This document shows, in pieces, positions 1 to 11,797 of a stretch of 64,000 nucleotides of DNA. The position numbers and the translations under genes are program-made. Origin of the DNA: Chaetoderma sp. LZ-2023a (Eukaryota > Mollusca > Caudofoveata > Chaetodermatida > Chaetodermatidae); assembly GCA_034401795.1 (NCBI GenBank), contig CM067370.1, positions 68,837,465 to 68,901,464 of the forward strand, read 5' to 3'. The notes beneath the pieces were generated by a model. It searched no databases. It was not told the origin of the DNA and saw nothing but the letters and a program-made list of their open reading frames with translations. Position 1 is the stretch's first letter; each line of letters begins with the position of its first letter.

Positions 1-1490
1 TACACTTTTAAAAAAAATAGTCTCATTGTGGCCTGTAAATGAACAAACAAGTGCGATTTCATTATTCCAGCATTTTTTCAAAAAGTGTGGGGATAGAAAA
101 TCTGCTGTCCAAGAAGTAAATCATAACTTAATTCACTGGAATGAAAATTTTTTTTATAAGATTTCAATGATCAGCTGGAAAGTCAGGAAAACTGAGCAAT
201 ATATTTCATGCTGTACCCCTATACTCAATGAGAAAATGCTGTCACACAAAACAATAATGACTCCTGTGAAATAATGACTTACGTGACATGGTCATGTTTG
301 ACATTTAGTAACATATCCATCTGAGATGAGAACTCTCATCGGAAAAAATATATATATTAATAAAAACAGTGGAAAAAATATTCAATTTCACTCTGTATGA
401 CAATGACAGTGTACGCGCATGATATTTCAATAGGCAAACTATTTAAAAAACAATTTCACTGAAACCTGCTGTTCGCAAACACCTGTTAATCAGGTTATTT
501 TCAAGATATTCTACAATCTTCATATCATCTCTCTTAAAAGCAGATTTATTTGTAATCAGAGTGAGCAAGACCAAAACACTCCTTGTTTCTTTATTAATTC
601 AGTCACATTATTCGATTTAAGGATATAGCTGCACAAACCGCAAGACCTACATGTAAATCACTTTCAGACAAATTATTTTCAAAATATTTAGTTTTCTGCA
701 GATCTCAGTTCTAGCTCACCTGGTCTGAAAAGCCTGAGAGGCCAAATGAGCTTATTCTATGGCAATATATTTGGTCTAAATAGCTCAATAAATAAAACAA
801 TAGGCAATGTTTGTTTGCATGTCGTTAAATTTTTTGAAAAACTGTTAACCATTCTACCAGTAGCAAATTCTGAGTTTGGAATAGAGGCCCTTGCCTATTT
901 GGATCACTAAGTCACACCATCATCCACTTCATGCAGAGCTTACTGGCTGAATGTGTTATTATTAGTGACCATTCAAATTTAAGAAAATTTACCGTTTACA
1001 TATATTCTTAAGAAACTAGGACAGATTGATCTACTGGTAGATGTTTTTCCCAGATATATGTGTGTGAAAAGTCAGCTAAGCTAAAGCAAACTCAACGTTA
1101 TCGACCAATCACAGTTGAGCTTTTGTTACACGCAGTTGATGGTCTTGACAGTGAAAACAGTGATATATAGATTTTTATCTTTGAGCCAGTGTCCATGATC
1201 ATCAATTCTTTTGTTTTGCATGGAAATTATCTTTTTTTGGATACAAATTCTTTCATTTCTGACCTAAATGGTCATGTTTTTGTCAAAATTTTCAATTTGG
1301 AACTTAGATATCCATGCTTTGTACAGAAATGTTTGTATTTTCAGCCAATGGTAATATTTCTACCTTTGTACCAAGATTTTCATGTTTCTGAATAAAAATT
1401 ATGCATTTCAGTCAAAAATCTTCATATTTCCTGTCAAAATTGTTGCTGTTAATGGTTAGGATTGGTTAAGAAAATTGTCATTTTACTTAG
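1..1490. other. AT-rich stretch, no gene recognised
   Basis: No frame longer than 82 residues occurs and none resembles a known family. From about 1195 to 1435 the sequence repeats short phrases such as CATATTTC, TTTTCA and GTCAAAATT at irregular 20-30 base spacing. The same phrases return at 1740-1860 and 2180-2385. This looks like a very old, diffuse minisatellite. Nothing else is supported. Confidence 0.4.
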
Positions 1491-1605
1491 TGAATGTCCA
1501 TTTGCAATCCAAGAAATATTTTTTTTAATTTTAACACTGGAATGACTGACACAGGTATTACAGTGATAAATTCTTGAAAATACCAATACCACTACAAGGG
1601 CTGGT
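1490..1605. repeat. Degraded palindromic MITE, family C
   Basis: The stretch holds TGTCCATTTGCAATCCAAGA, then ACACTGGAATGACTG, then ATTACAGTGATAAATTCTTGAAAATA. It follows the arm-loop-arm order of the better copies at 35780-35895 and 56750-56880, but with many substitutions. Assignment rests on these shared words and their order. Confidence 0.4.
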
Positions 1606-3535
1606 CTTTGCCGGCTTAATTACCATTAGGGGTTTAGACTCGGCTCTCTTAGTTGATGAATTTTCACAGTAAACACTGGCTAATATTTGACGAAACGGTC
1701 CATTACAGATTTAACATTTTGAGCCCAGATACACATATTAACCGTCAAAATTTATATATTTCTCTAAACTTTTGCTTTTAACACAAAATTTACAAATTTC
1801 AGCAAGAAATGTTTGAATTCAGCACAAATTTCTGCATTTAAGTACACATTTCCATGATTCCATCCATAATCTGTGTATGAAACCCAATTTTAAATGTTTC
1901 TTATACAGATACTGATATCCTAGGTGAGTGATACAGGCCCACCACGCCCATTGTGCCTCTTGGTTTCAAAGTCTACTTTGATCTATGGCAGTCTGATATC
2001 ATTTCTCAAGATCGGCAAGACCACTCATAAATTATGGTTTGTTTGTAGTATTAAACCCTATAATATATTTTGGATATATAAGCATACATAACCAAAATAT
2101 TAATTTGGTTACCCCAAATAAACAATAATTTAAGTGTGGCCTGAAATTAATCTGATATAAACCAAAATGCCCTTGTTTCAGGCTGAAAGCTTTTATATTT
2201 CTGACTTAAATTTTCATAATACTAGCCTGAATTTTGTAAAATCTTCACATTTCCATTTAAATCTCTGTTATTTCAAAACCAGAATCTCATTTAACTGTCA
2301 AAATGGTTACATTTCTGTGTAACTTTGCTGTTGATCACAAATTTGCACATTTCAGGCCAACATATTTGTATTTTCAAAATAAATTTACATGTAACTATTG
2401 ACATAATTAACAACAACTTTAATTTCAACAATAACCTTTCACAGATTAAACCAGCTTACAGATTACAGGAATTTGATAAAGTAAGCAGTAAATGTAAGTC
2501 CTTTTTATATATTTAGATTTGCTACTTGTGAAAAACAAGTGATCCAAATGGATCAATCTGGATTTACCATTAATAAATGAGTTATCTGTTACTGATCCAT
2601 TAAGGCCTACATGATCACAGGATCCGTGGTTCACGTGTAGATCATAGTTATTTACCTGGAGAGTTAACATCATTCATGGTTTTAATGGTTGGTCATAAAT
2701 CACTATTATATGTATTATGGCAATGAAACTGATTTTAAAAAGGGCATCCATCATTCCATGGTGCCTTATATATACTTTGGCTGGGGTGAATGTTGGGTGG
2801 GGTGGAGGTGGGCGTGGGGGGGGGAGGATCAGAGCTCTGTGGTACCCCTCATTATCCAAATTATATTAATCCAATGGTGCAGAAATGTGACCATATGATC
2901 CAAGGACACAAATAATATTATTGTAAGATGCTGTGACAGCCTATACAATTCCAGTAATTTTATTTCAAAATATTCAACATAATGTGTTGGAATCATGATA
3001 CAGAAAGTAATCAATGGATCAAATTTTCAAAGCTTCGCAGGAAACACCCCTGCTGAAACGATTTTCATTTGCCTCCACCAATCAGCCACCCTCACCCCAA
3101 TACCACCCACCCTCCCCACTACCCTTAGCGGTAGGCCAAGCTGATTTTGAAGGAAATACTAGTATACTTTATACAATTTATACAAGTATTCCCGCAAAAT
3201 AAACTCTAGAAGAGTCACATAACAAGTGAATAAGTAGCCTAGGCCTTCTACTATTAGAAGTAGCTAACTATTTAGTAGTACTAAACGATGAACGAAAACT
3301 GGTAACAAAATTTGGAAGCGTGCCCACTGCTATCCTTCAAGAAAATAATCTAGATTATTAGCGTGACTTTTTTAATTTGGGGCAATCGTCTTTAGTGAAA
3401 AATTCCATTTTAGTTATGTAGCGTAACGAAATGAGTAAGATAAGACCATACTAATACCCGAAGCGGTGTCGTACAAGGGTTAAATAGCTTTCATTTCGCT
3501 TTGAAGCGTCTGCTGTCATATGGATTTCCCCTATC
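1606..3535. other. Gene-free stretch
   Basis: Short frames of 60-75 residues on both strands resemble nothing I know. A G-rich run lies at 2783-2827. The pyrimidine-rich segment at 3070-3125 (CACCC/CCACC) is low complexity. No RNA gene or transposon end was seen. Confidence 0.4.
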
Positions 3536-3790
3536 TGTGTAATGACGTCATGTACGTAAATCGCGTACAAAGATGGCAGCCGTTACCGGCCCCCATATCC
3601 TGAGCCAGAGAATCGTCAGCGATGGTATGAGGAGTCGGGTACCAGCCTAGTTGACAACAACCCGATCACAAGCGGGGGTTGTCAGAGGCAAATGAAGATA
3701 CAAAACAAAGCGTAACGGTGCTGGTTACGTCAGCCAGCTCTGAAGACGCGCCAGGCAGAGTTTACGTGCTGCGGTCAAATGTTAGAAGAA
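3536..3790 (+). promoter_or_regulatory. Promoter-like patch with CRE and YY1-type motifs
   Basis: This patch is richer in GC and CpG than the surrounding DNA. It opens with a perfect CRE palindrome (TGACGTCA, 3543-3550), then GTACGTAAATCGCGTAC. AAAGATGGCAGCCG at about 3570 matches the YY1 core (AAGATGGC) common at translation starts. From the ATG at 3573 a frame reads MAAVTGPHILSQRIVSD before a donor-like GGTATGAG near 3622, so it could be a short first exon. No TATA box is close and no downstream exon was identified. It could also be a fragment of a CRE-bearing repeat, since family A copies carry the same palindrome. Confidence 0.3.
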
Positions 3791-3851
3791 CCTACACGAC
3801 ATTAGTACTGTGACAGTTGAAATACCACTTTACGCACGCACATACACAAAG

Positions 3852-3996
3852 CTTAACATATGATGATTTCATTCCGTGCAAATTATTTAAAAAAATTCTA
3901 ATTGCAAATTTGAATTAGAGACTCGTGTCTCTAATTCTATTTCACAACTTAAAAAATTATATTAATTTATACATAATGAAATCATCAACTGTTAAG
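3852..3996. repeat. 145-bp hairpin element (MITE-like)
   Basis: The ends are inverted copies: CTTAACATATGATGATTTC at 3852 and the complement of GAAATCATCAACTGTTAAG ending at 3996. The exact centre is a perfect inverted repeat, GAATTAGAGAC-TCGT-GTCTCTAATTC (3912-3937). The whole element therefore folds as one long imperfect hairpin. No coding capacity and no clear target duplication are visible. Confidence 0.6.
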
Positions 3997-4289
3997 ATTT
4001 AATTCGTTTCATTACATCTAGGTCCACACCTTTACTCGTCTAAAATTAAACAATTTAATCACTTATTTTCACGCATTCGGGTGCGAATATGTACCTTAAA
4101 CTTATTCAAGTAAACTTTCTACGCTTAACGCAAACGAAAGCTTTATATAGCGAAAACTGTTAAATGATTTCTAGAAAAATCTCTATGCTTTATTTTGACG
4201 TCTAGCGGCTTAATCAATGTTCGTCAAACAATTATACATGTGCGTTTAGACTGGGTATTAATAACTATGGTTTATTATGAGCAGGTGTT
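3997..4289. other. Gene-free spacer
   Basis: This is AT-rich sequence with no long frame and no recognised repeat. Confidence 0.4.
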
Positions 4290-4665
4290 GAATGGAGGAG
4301 TCCTGTTTATCTATCAATCATATGATGTCTTAATCAACTACCTGGCGTATAAGCTGGCGTCATAATCAATTATGTCATGAATGGCGTAGCTAAGTTCATC
4401 ACGAAGGCATAATTGATGACCGACTAGGTTTTGTTGTACGAGTTGTATGTCTTTACTAACTAATAAAGATGTTGAATTTTTTAAACTAATTTGGCTGGGC
4501 GCAGCAACAGCACCCAGTCAAATTAATTTCAAAATGTTCAACAGCCCGCCTGTATAGTCCTCTTGAAATTGAGATTCAGAGAGTGCATGGATAAATCAAT
4601 CTCAACACGGGCGTGGGTGGAGCTTAGCTAGAGATGGGCGGAGCATAGCTAAGCCTGGATTCATA
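4290..4665 (+). mobile_element. Family A palindromic MITE, copy 1
   Basis: The layout is the one shared by all family A copies. The left part is rich in TGACGT-like words. Then come GTACGAGTTGTATGTCTTTA, a central inverted repeat (arms around GCTGGGCGCAGCAACAGCACCCAGTC), the words CTGTATAGT and GAAATTGA, and a right part with GGAGCTTAGCTAGAGATGG. The left terminus is degraded. It encodes nothing. Confidence 0.75.
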
Positions 4666-5500
4666 CATTAATAAAGGTTAGCAAAGGAGCCATGACACTT
4701 TAGATCATTCAGTTGCTCTGTGGAATCCAATCATGTATATGCTATCTATATTGGTAACACCTATTATTATATGTAGCAAGAGGAAGATCATCCACGAAAC
4801 GTCTTCAATCAACCTGCATTCTAAAATGTGTGGCTTGAAGTTTTCAAGGTAGGGAATCGTGAAGCCTGCATAACAAATTGAAAGCAAATTGACTGGAAGT
4901 GGTTGCTGCCATAGCAACTAGATTCGATGTAATTGTTTAAAGAAAAATCTGCTAGCGCAACGATAGATCGCTTAATAAATCAGCCCCTGGAGGAAATGAG
5001 TGAAACACGGACCTCTGATTTCGATCATGTACAGTGGCTGCCTTTGCCACAGACTGGTGACAACTTGAGGCCCTAATGAGGCCTAATACTAACTGAGGCA
5101 TCGCTAATTTCCGTCAATCTGTCTCCGGTTAGCTTGTCATTTACAGCTCGGCAGGGTGCTAGTTTTATTAGGAACGGATCTGCTGTGCTATCTGGTTATG
5201 AGTAAGCTGAGTGTTCATGCATGTAGATCTTACTTTCTAATATCACTGCCACGACCATGGGCACCGCCACCGTTATCTCCACCGCCATCGTCATCGCCAT
5301 CATCATCATCATCATTGATATATATTTAGTCGCCGATTATATCGTCCTCAGCCTACATTATTCACCCAATGGTTATGTGAAAATTGGAGGTAATTTTGAA
5401 ATTAAATTCTGTTCTGGCAATTTAATAATTTATAGAACTTTATACAACTTTAAGCAGCATCATGTTTAGAATGGCATGCACGTGCAAAATGATAATATCT

Positions 5501-5501
<1 letters not shown>
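4666..5501. other. Gene-free stretch with short CCN microsatellite
   Basis: No recognised gene. At 5250-5316 an imperfect CACCGC/CATCAT repeat gives a low-complexity frame. The phrase AGGCCTAATACTAACTGAGGC near 5078 recurs loosely near 31943 and may belong to an old dispersed repeat. Confidence 0.35.
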
Positions 5502-5581
<80 letters not shown>

Positions 5582-5608
5582 AGAGAGAGAGAGAGAGAGA
5601 GAGAGAGA
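5502..5608. repeat. (GA)n microsatellite
   Basis: This is an almost pure GA dinucleotide array of about 105 bp, interrupted once by GCGC near 5577. Frames across it on both strands (Arg-Glu and Ser-Leu repeats) are artefacts. Confidence 0.95.
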
Positions 5609-5814
5609 CCATTAATAGTTAAAGGAAATCTCACCTTATCTCACCTTAAGTGTTCAGGTGATAGAATTTGCCACGCATGATACATACCTGGTATCTTAGC
5701 TTTTGATAAGGCCGACAACGAAATATTTTCAGGCTTTAGTAGCTAAACCCTCATACAGTTCTACAGCCTCTGTGTCATGGTTTACTTAGCAACCAATTAG
5801 AAAAAAACCTAGTG

Positions 5815-6060
5815 TGTCTGCCTAGGTATATCCACTCGGTCATAGAGGTGGCATCTATAGTTTGGCAATGTGGTAAAAAAGTAATCATAGAGGTAAGCCG
5901 TTGAATATTTAGAAACTAATTCGACTGAAAGTTGTTGCTGACAACTCTATCAGTGCAATACAACATTTGGGATGAGATTAGTATCGCTTTAAAGGAGTAA
6001 ATACCTCTGCCTGCCACAAACAAATTACTATGGTTTGATCTAATGGTGTACATACTATAT
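5815..6060 (+). repeat. Family D repeat, copy 1
   Basis: It shares TAGTTTGGCAATGTG (about 5858) and, later, CAATACAACATTTGGGATG (about 5957) in the same order with 31254-31640. Between the two is a family A-like half arm (GAATATTTAGAAACTAATTC). This may be a distant relative of family A or an older element carrying its arm. Confidence 0.45.
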
Positions 6061-6639
6061 TTATGTCTTTCTGGATGCATTCATCGAAAATCTAAGAAAG
6101 AACGATAACTACTCGTCTAAAAGTAACACGGGCCTTCAAAATAGACACATAAGTCATCTCTGTATAACATTAGACCTAAACTAGTAATCACATTTATCCG
6201 CCGCAAAAAGCAACATGGCTATATGATGAAAAATTGGCAGTGTATGCATGTATTGTGTATTAAGCCTTACCGGTACCATGGACTTATGGATGTGTGATAG
6301 TACATATTCATTTGAAACATCCATACATTACAAAAGAGTCGTAATTGCATATTATATTCCCAGAAATAGCATTTGTGTTTTGCCGTGGTGGGCTATATAT
6401 TTGATTGTCAGACAAAAACGGTGTATTTCATAAGGTCATCGCGACTACCCCTGCGTATAGCGTGTGTTTATCTATTCATCCCAGGCTAGACTGTTGAAGG
6501 GAGCGTTGTGTATGTATCATTTTATAACTGAGCACATTCATAATAAAGCCTGACTTGTGAATTAATGCAAATTACGTGCACTGAATGGTAACATTCGTCT
6601 TTTGTGTAGAATATATATACAATGACAATCGAGGGAGCC
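6061..6639. other. Gene-free stretch
   Basis: No protein family, RNA gene or transposon end was recognised. The longest frame (61 residues from 6248) looks random. Confidence 0.4.
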
Positions 6640-6790
6640 GATCTCCCACTCAAGTAAATGAAGTCATACTCACCTCGGCTACGTCACATGTCGGCTGACG
6701 TCACAATACATAGCGATGTATATAGTTATATCATGAATATTAGGAAGTTCGTCAAATGTACGAATCGTATGCCAGAGGTAACATATATAA
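6640..6790 (+). mobile_element. Family A MITE, left-end remnant
   Basis: It matches the CRE-bearing left part of the copy at 15990-16345. Shared words include CACTCAAGT, GGCTGACGTCACAATA and CGTCAA.TGTACGAAT. The central palindrome and right part are missing. Confidence 0.55.
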
Positions 6791-7104
6791 TGCGATGGTT
6801 TTAATGTGAACAAATAACTGCATTTAAACGCCTTAGAAGATAATTACTAAAATCACATAATGCTATTTGACGTTTGAGAATTATACAGTTAATACTCCAT
6901 TAAATACTATAAATAACGTCTTAGAACAACCTACGAGAGAACAACCATATGATGGCCGTTGGCGTCTTAGTACAAGTAAGTCTTCACTCTAATTGCCAGT
7001 TGCCATCAAAGACTGGCGAGTCTTTAAGGTAGATGATTGTTCGATCATTCGCGTCGGCATGTGTGTGGTCATTGTGCATCTGCTGTTGAATTGATGTCTT
7101 CTTA

Positions 7105-8252
7105 ACTGCACATGTCTTCTTTGATGCACGATGGAAACAAATTTCGTTCGGCAAGCAAACATTTCCTTGGATATACTCACACGACTAATGCCCATGTACT
7201 ACGCCAGGCCAGTTGCAATGAAGATGAGCTACGACTAGTGAAACTACTGCTTGCAGACACTAAGCTGAACGTACGAGTCAAGTCAGTCAAGTCTGTAGAG
7301 TTTGAGACATCAAGGGCTCCCCACAGGGACATGGTCTATCTCCGGTGTTTTTCACATGTTACCGTGCATTGAAACCTGTGTGGGAAAGTTCCACTAGACC
7401 AAACACACGCACATACACACGCACGCACGCACGCACACCAGTGTCAATACTGGGTATGCCCCTAGGGACGATGTTGACTTCATAGACGAGGAAAAGAACC
7501 CCCTTTACGAACTTCTCCCAATAGCTGTAAGCAAACCAATAATTGTGAATCTCTTTATGAATGAATCCAAAACATAGTTCACCCACATATACCTATCTAC
7601 AAAGCATGAACCTAAAGAAAATGACGATCCACCTCGTGGCGGCGAACCATGGAGGAAAGGAAAGATCCTGGGCTCACGACTTTGCAGTACTGCTGACATT
7701 GCTGCACGCTGCGTCATGGGGAACATAGCTTTTCAGTCCTTCTGCAAGCTATGGATTCGTAGATCAAAGATACCCTTGATATAAAGGCTACGTTTATACA
7801 ATGGAACCTGCGTATCCTTGATGCTGTATAACTCTAACAGCTGGGCAGCTCCAAAGGTAGCTCTAGACAAACTCGATGCCTGCCACCGCAAACACCTACG
7901 CACCATCACTGGACACCGATGGCCAGAGAGCATAATTTCCAATGATGCACTATGCAAGATGTGTAATGCGTCGCCGCTGTCTGGAAAAGTCGCCCAGCAA
8001 AGATCGTCCATGTTTGGCCATGTGCTAAGGATGCCAGAAGAGACACCAGCACAGAGGGCCTTGGAATTCGCCTTATTCGGAGCCAGCAAATACAAAGCCA
8101 GGGGAGCACGTCATTGCATAAATCTGCTAAGCGTGCTACGAAGTGGCCTCAAGAAAGCAGGACTCGATACATTCAAGGCAAGAATGGACCTGGCGAAGCT
8201 AAGGATTTCAGCTGAGAACAAGACACCGTGGGCAAAAGCGAAGAAGGACTGA
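7105..8252 (+). pseudogene. Non-LTR reverse transcriptase fragment
   Basis: Three frames carry ordered reverse-transcriptase blocks. DELRLVKLLLADTKLNVRVK (about 7218-7280) is the segment before motif B. GSPQGHGLSPVFFTCYRAL (7315-7371, next frame) is motif B. DDVDFIDEEKNP (7467-7502, third frame) is motif C. The last frame continues with one TAG (about 7580) and one TAA (about 7780) into LMLYNSNSWAAPKVALDKLD and FGHVLRMPEETPAQRA, the usual C-terminal region of such LINEs. A CACG microsatellite (7405-7440) sits between motifs B and C, where the frame changes. No endonuclease or 5' part is seen. I cannot fix the clade: the motif B to tail style suggests an RTE/Proto2-like LINE, but this is uncertain. 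It is dead. Confidence 0.8.
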
Positions 8253-8657
8253 TTGCAGCTGTAGGATGTTTAATAACAGTGGAGGATACAGTAATCATAC
8301 ATACTCAGACGACCTACTAAAAATAGAATATGACTGATATAATGTCACTCAATGATGTCGATATCATCCTTATTTGTAGTACATCATAGTACCGCCATCA
8401 CGAAGTTGCATACCTTCTGTAATGAACCCCTTTGTCCGATGATTGAGTGGTTAATAAAGACAAACAGTCGCTTCGGCCATATATCTTAAAGAACTGCCAA
8501 AGTGTGGGCAGAAGAGCGAGTGCCCATAACAGACAGGTGTAAATATATTAGCAAAATGTTCATCTTATTGCGCATCCGCTACTTCAACAATAGATTCATG
8601 ATCTACAGTATGTTGCAGCCAATGATCGCCTATTGTCGTTTTTAATAGATATATAGA
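8253..8657. other. Gene-free spacer after LINE fragment
   Basis: Nothing was recognised. Part of 8253-8330 may be 3' untranslated sequence of the LINE fragment, but no poly-A or simple tail marks its end. Confidence 0.3.
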
Positions 8658-9187
8658 GGGTCAAGTTCGACTCCTAACCATTGTTAGCTACAGCTAACTC
8701 GAATACCTGTCGAACTTCAAATAGTTAACTAGCTAGTCAACTATAGTCAACCGAGCACCCGACCGGTTCAAATGGTTAGTGCAATATTTGAGTAAATTTC
8801 AAAATGGCGGGCACCGATCGCTTGCCACGAATAAATGCATATAAAAGTGTAAATATTTCACTAAATAACTTAGGTTTGATGAAATTATGCTTTCCCATTG
8901 TATGTCAATGTTCCCAAGCCCCTATTCCTTCCCGCTTTATGCCATATGGACGCTTTTTGACGTCTTAGCGGACAAAAATAACCCATTTTCGTCGGTCATC
9001 AAAACAGACGACAGAAAGGGTTAATGGAGACTGGTACCCGGCTTCAAATTTTCTGCAATAGTAATTCAATAGGGAACCGGGTACTAACGAACTATAGTCG
9101 ACTACGATCAAGTTCGACTGGGCATAGCAACTGCGCGTCATCAGTAAACCAGCAAACTGACTATAGTTAGCGAGTCGAAGTTGACCC
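8658..9187. mobile_element. 530-bp MITE with 16-bp terminal inverted repeats (family E)
   Basis: The left end GGGTCAAGTTCGACTC (8658-8673) and the right end GAGTCGAAGTTGACCC (9172-9187) are inverted copies with one mismatch. Related words recur just inside both ends (GTCAACTATAGTC, ACTATAGTCGAC, CAAGTTCGACTGGG), giving subterminal repeats. No transposase is encoded. The target duplication is unclear, so the superfamily is undecided. Confidence 0.6.
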
Positions 9188-9736
9188 AGGTTGTTTCTTG
9201 ACCACTTTTTGATAAACAGGATTAATTGTTTAGCTATTGATATTGTAACCTTCATCAAACAATATTCAACTTTAGTCATACATTCATAATATATACCAAT
9301 CAAACATTAATAGACTGGAACCATCTAGATGACAACTGTGTTTGTTCTCCAACTGTTGACAGTTTCCGGTCCTCACTCCATAGTAGACCACCTGTATAAT
9401 ATTGAACGCACTCTCTCATCCGTTGTGTTATGCCATTATTGGTCCTACAACGTACTTCATACAGATACAGACACAGGTTAATCTGCCAACAGTTCAGCTC
9501 AGAGAAGAAGCCAATCACATCAGGTAAATGCCAGTGTTTATATTATATAATTACCAGCGAGTGGGCACGTGATAAATGCGATCCAATAGCATGGATAAGA
9601 CGTGTGAGTTAGGGTCTTACTACATTCTAAGACGTCTTTGACTACCGGCCCGGCATTGAATTAAATTTCAGACACTCTTCTAACATTGCGCGCAAACAAT
9701 TAATAATGTATTTGCAAGAACAGTCAGCTGCAATTT
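9188..9736. other. Gene-free stretch
   Basis: Short frames only (72 residues minus, 60 plus), with no family resemblance. No repeat was recognised. Confidence 0.4.
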
Positions 9737-10109
9737 AATGGACCTTTCCAGAGTAATGACGTCACATGACATCATAATCAGCTAAGCGGCGTGTAGAATG
9801 ACGTCATAATCATTACGTCATAAATGATTCTATAGGACCGCCTTTAACTTCTTAAAAGTCCGAGACGTTGTAAGAATTGCATGTCGCTACTATTTAATAA
9901 ACATGCTGTTGACAATTTTGAAACTAATTTGACTGGGCGCTATTGCTGCTATATCAAATTAGTTTCAAAATAGTCAGCAGCTTACCTGTATAGTTTTCTG
10001 GAAATTGATAATCAGTGAGTTAAGAGATCGTCCGATTCCAACACGAACGATGTGTGGGTTGAGCTTAGCTAGAGAGGGCGGGGCATAGCTAAAACTGAAA
10101 AGATCCATT
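9737..10109 (+). mobile_element. Family A MITE, complete copy
   Basis: This is the clearest full-length copy at 373 bp. It starts AATGGACCTTTCCAG and ends CTGAAAAGATCCATT, terminal inverted repeats of about 15 bp with two mismatches. TGACGTCA occurs at about 9758 and 9800. The central palindrome (AACTAATTTGACTGGGCGC and its complement) spans about 9913-9985. The right part holds GAGCTTAGCTAGAGAGGGCG. It is non-coding and depends on an unseen transposase. Confidence 0.8.
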
Positions 10110-10917
10110 ATTTCAATACTCATACGGTGTTACTTAACCGTTTGACTAACGTACATTGCCATGTCGTATTATTCTAACATATCTATGGTATCTTAGTGCT
10201 GGTGCGGGAAGACGCATGCCTGGCCGCTACCTATGTGAATAATTCATACTGGCTAATGACGTAGGCCAGCTGTTGATTGATTCGTGAGATAATGACTGTC
10301 AAATAAGCAAGCGTATAATCAATTGTATAACATTCAGTAATGTCCCTAAACCCAATCTAAAAATAGAGGCATAGTTTCGTGCCGAGAATACGTAATGACC
10401 GGCCATCTTGTTACGTTATGATCATCACAACGACCAGACTGTCACATAGACACCACTTCGTAGACCAGACACGTCTGGACCAAGTCTATCTCCATAGTGG
10501 CCTGCAAAGGGACCATTGTGGATCGTGGTGATTTTTATATCATCTCAACCACTGTATCACTAGCTTGATATAGACCTTAAAATCCGCTTCATCCATCCAG
10601 GTTTTCGTGTGATATCAGCATCTACGCACCGCCAGCAAATTTTTATCCTTTTGTGAGCGACTGATTTGATATTTAGGACGAATTAAGAAGGACTATTTTC
10701 TGTTAGCTATTTTCATATAAGAGACTATGGGCTTTATATCATTTCCTTTAGCGCGAAATAATATTCCCAGATATGACCAAAGTCGTTCTCGTGTCCTTTC
10801 ACAATTCAATTCCCTTTATCTCCCATTTCGCGGGGAAATTACAACGCCAATGGCCACTCAATACACACGTGTATTTCTGCGCAGATAGGAATGACACGTG
10901 TTAATTCAAGATGCAAA
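10110..10917. other. Gene-free stretch
   Basis: No frame, RNA gene or element end was recognised between the family A copy and the family B repeat. Confidence 0.4.
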
Positions 10918-11335
10918 CTGTGCCTTTTCTGCCGCCTCTAGTTATTGTGTAAGATTAATGGGCTCCATAATGACCACTATCGGAGACGAAATAATGCTAG
11001 GACGTGCATTATAAAGCGAACATGTTGACGAAAACATGGATGAAATCGTGTGCATAACTCATATCATTGGCCATCATCTTCCATTCCGCGGATCAGTAGC
11101 CTCGAGGGAATAATAATTGGTGTACATCTTCTGCGCCTGTCCCACTACGAGGCTTTTTCAATCACCCTAAACATGGCATGATATAAAAGAGGATATTTAA
11201 AAAAGCACAATGCAATTTCTGTTTTCATCCCTGTAGACTGCATTCCAATGAACTGACTGACCAACTGACCAAGGGACCGACCATCCGATTGACAAACTGA
11301 CCGACCGACTGACTGACCGACCGACCTTCTGCATC
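10918..11335 (+). repeat. Family B repeat, copy 1
   Basis: It shares an ordered series of words with 37215-37735 and 58084-58500: CTCCATAAT, a purine-rich GAGACGAAATAA, TATAAAGC, CATTCCGCGGATCA, and a final degenerate array of GACTGACC units (11240-11335). The array-like 3' end suggests a retroelement with a simple tail, but this is inference. No intact frame in this copy. Confidence 0.5.
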
Positions 11336-11797
11336 TTTTCATATCTGTGAAGGTCACATACGTTGTTTTGCCAGTCCTTTAGCTGGTTGGGTATCGGTAC
11401 GGCGTGAGATTGGCTTGCTCTGCACGAATGTCAGACTGACGTGTTGGATGAGAACTATAACGTCCTCTAGTGAATTCTGACCCACATGAAAGCCAACAGA
11501 CCATCCGGACTGATATCTTGTTTTCTTCGCGGCAATGGGCCTTTCCGCTGTATCCATCCATCATATGACGTCAAAATCAACCACGTAGCGTATATAATGA
11601 CATCACAATTAATGACGTCATTATGACTTAGATAAGTACGTCACGAAAGCATAGTTGAAGACGGACGATGCGTTGTTGTACGAATTGTATGTCTTTACTA
11701 TTTAATAAACATTCTTTCGAATATTTTGAAACTAATTTGACTGGGTGTTGTTGCTGCCAACGGCTTACATGTATAATTTTCTGGAAATTGATAGTCA

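Noticed and set aside
5440..5680. Frames with Ser-Leu and Arg-Glu repeats
   Set aside because: They are translations of the (GA)n microsatellite on both strands.
7733..8109. Minus-strand frames of 120 and 67 residues
   Set aside because: Antisense shadows of the LINE C-terminal region.
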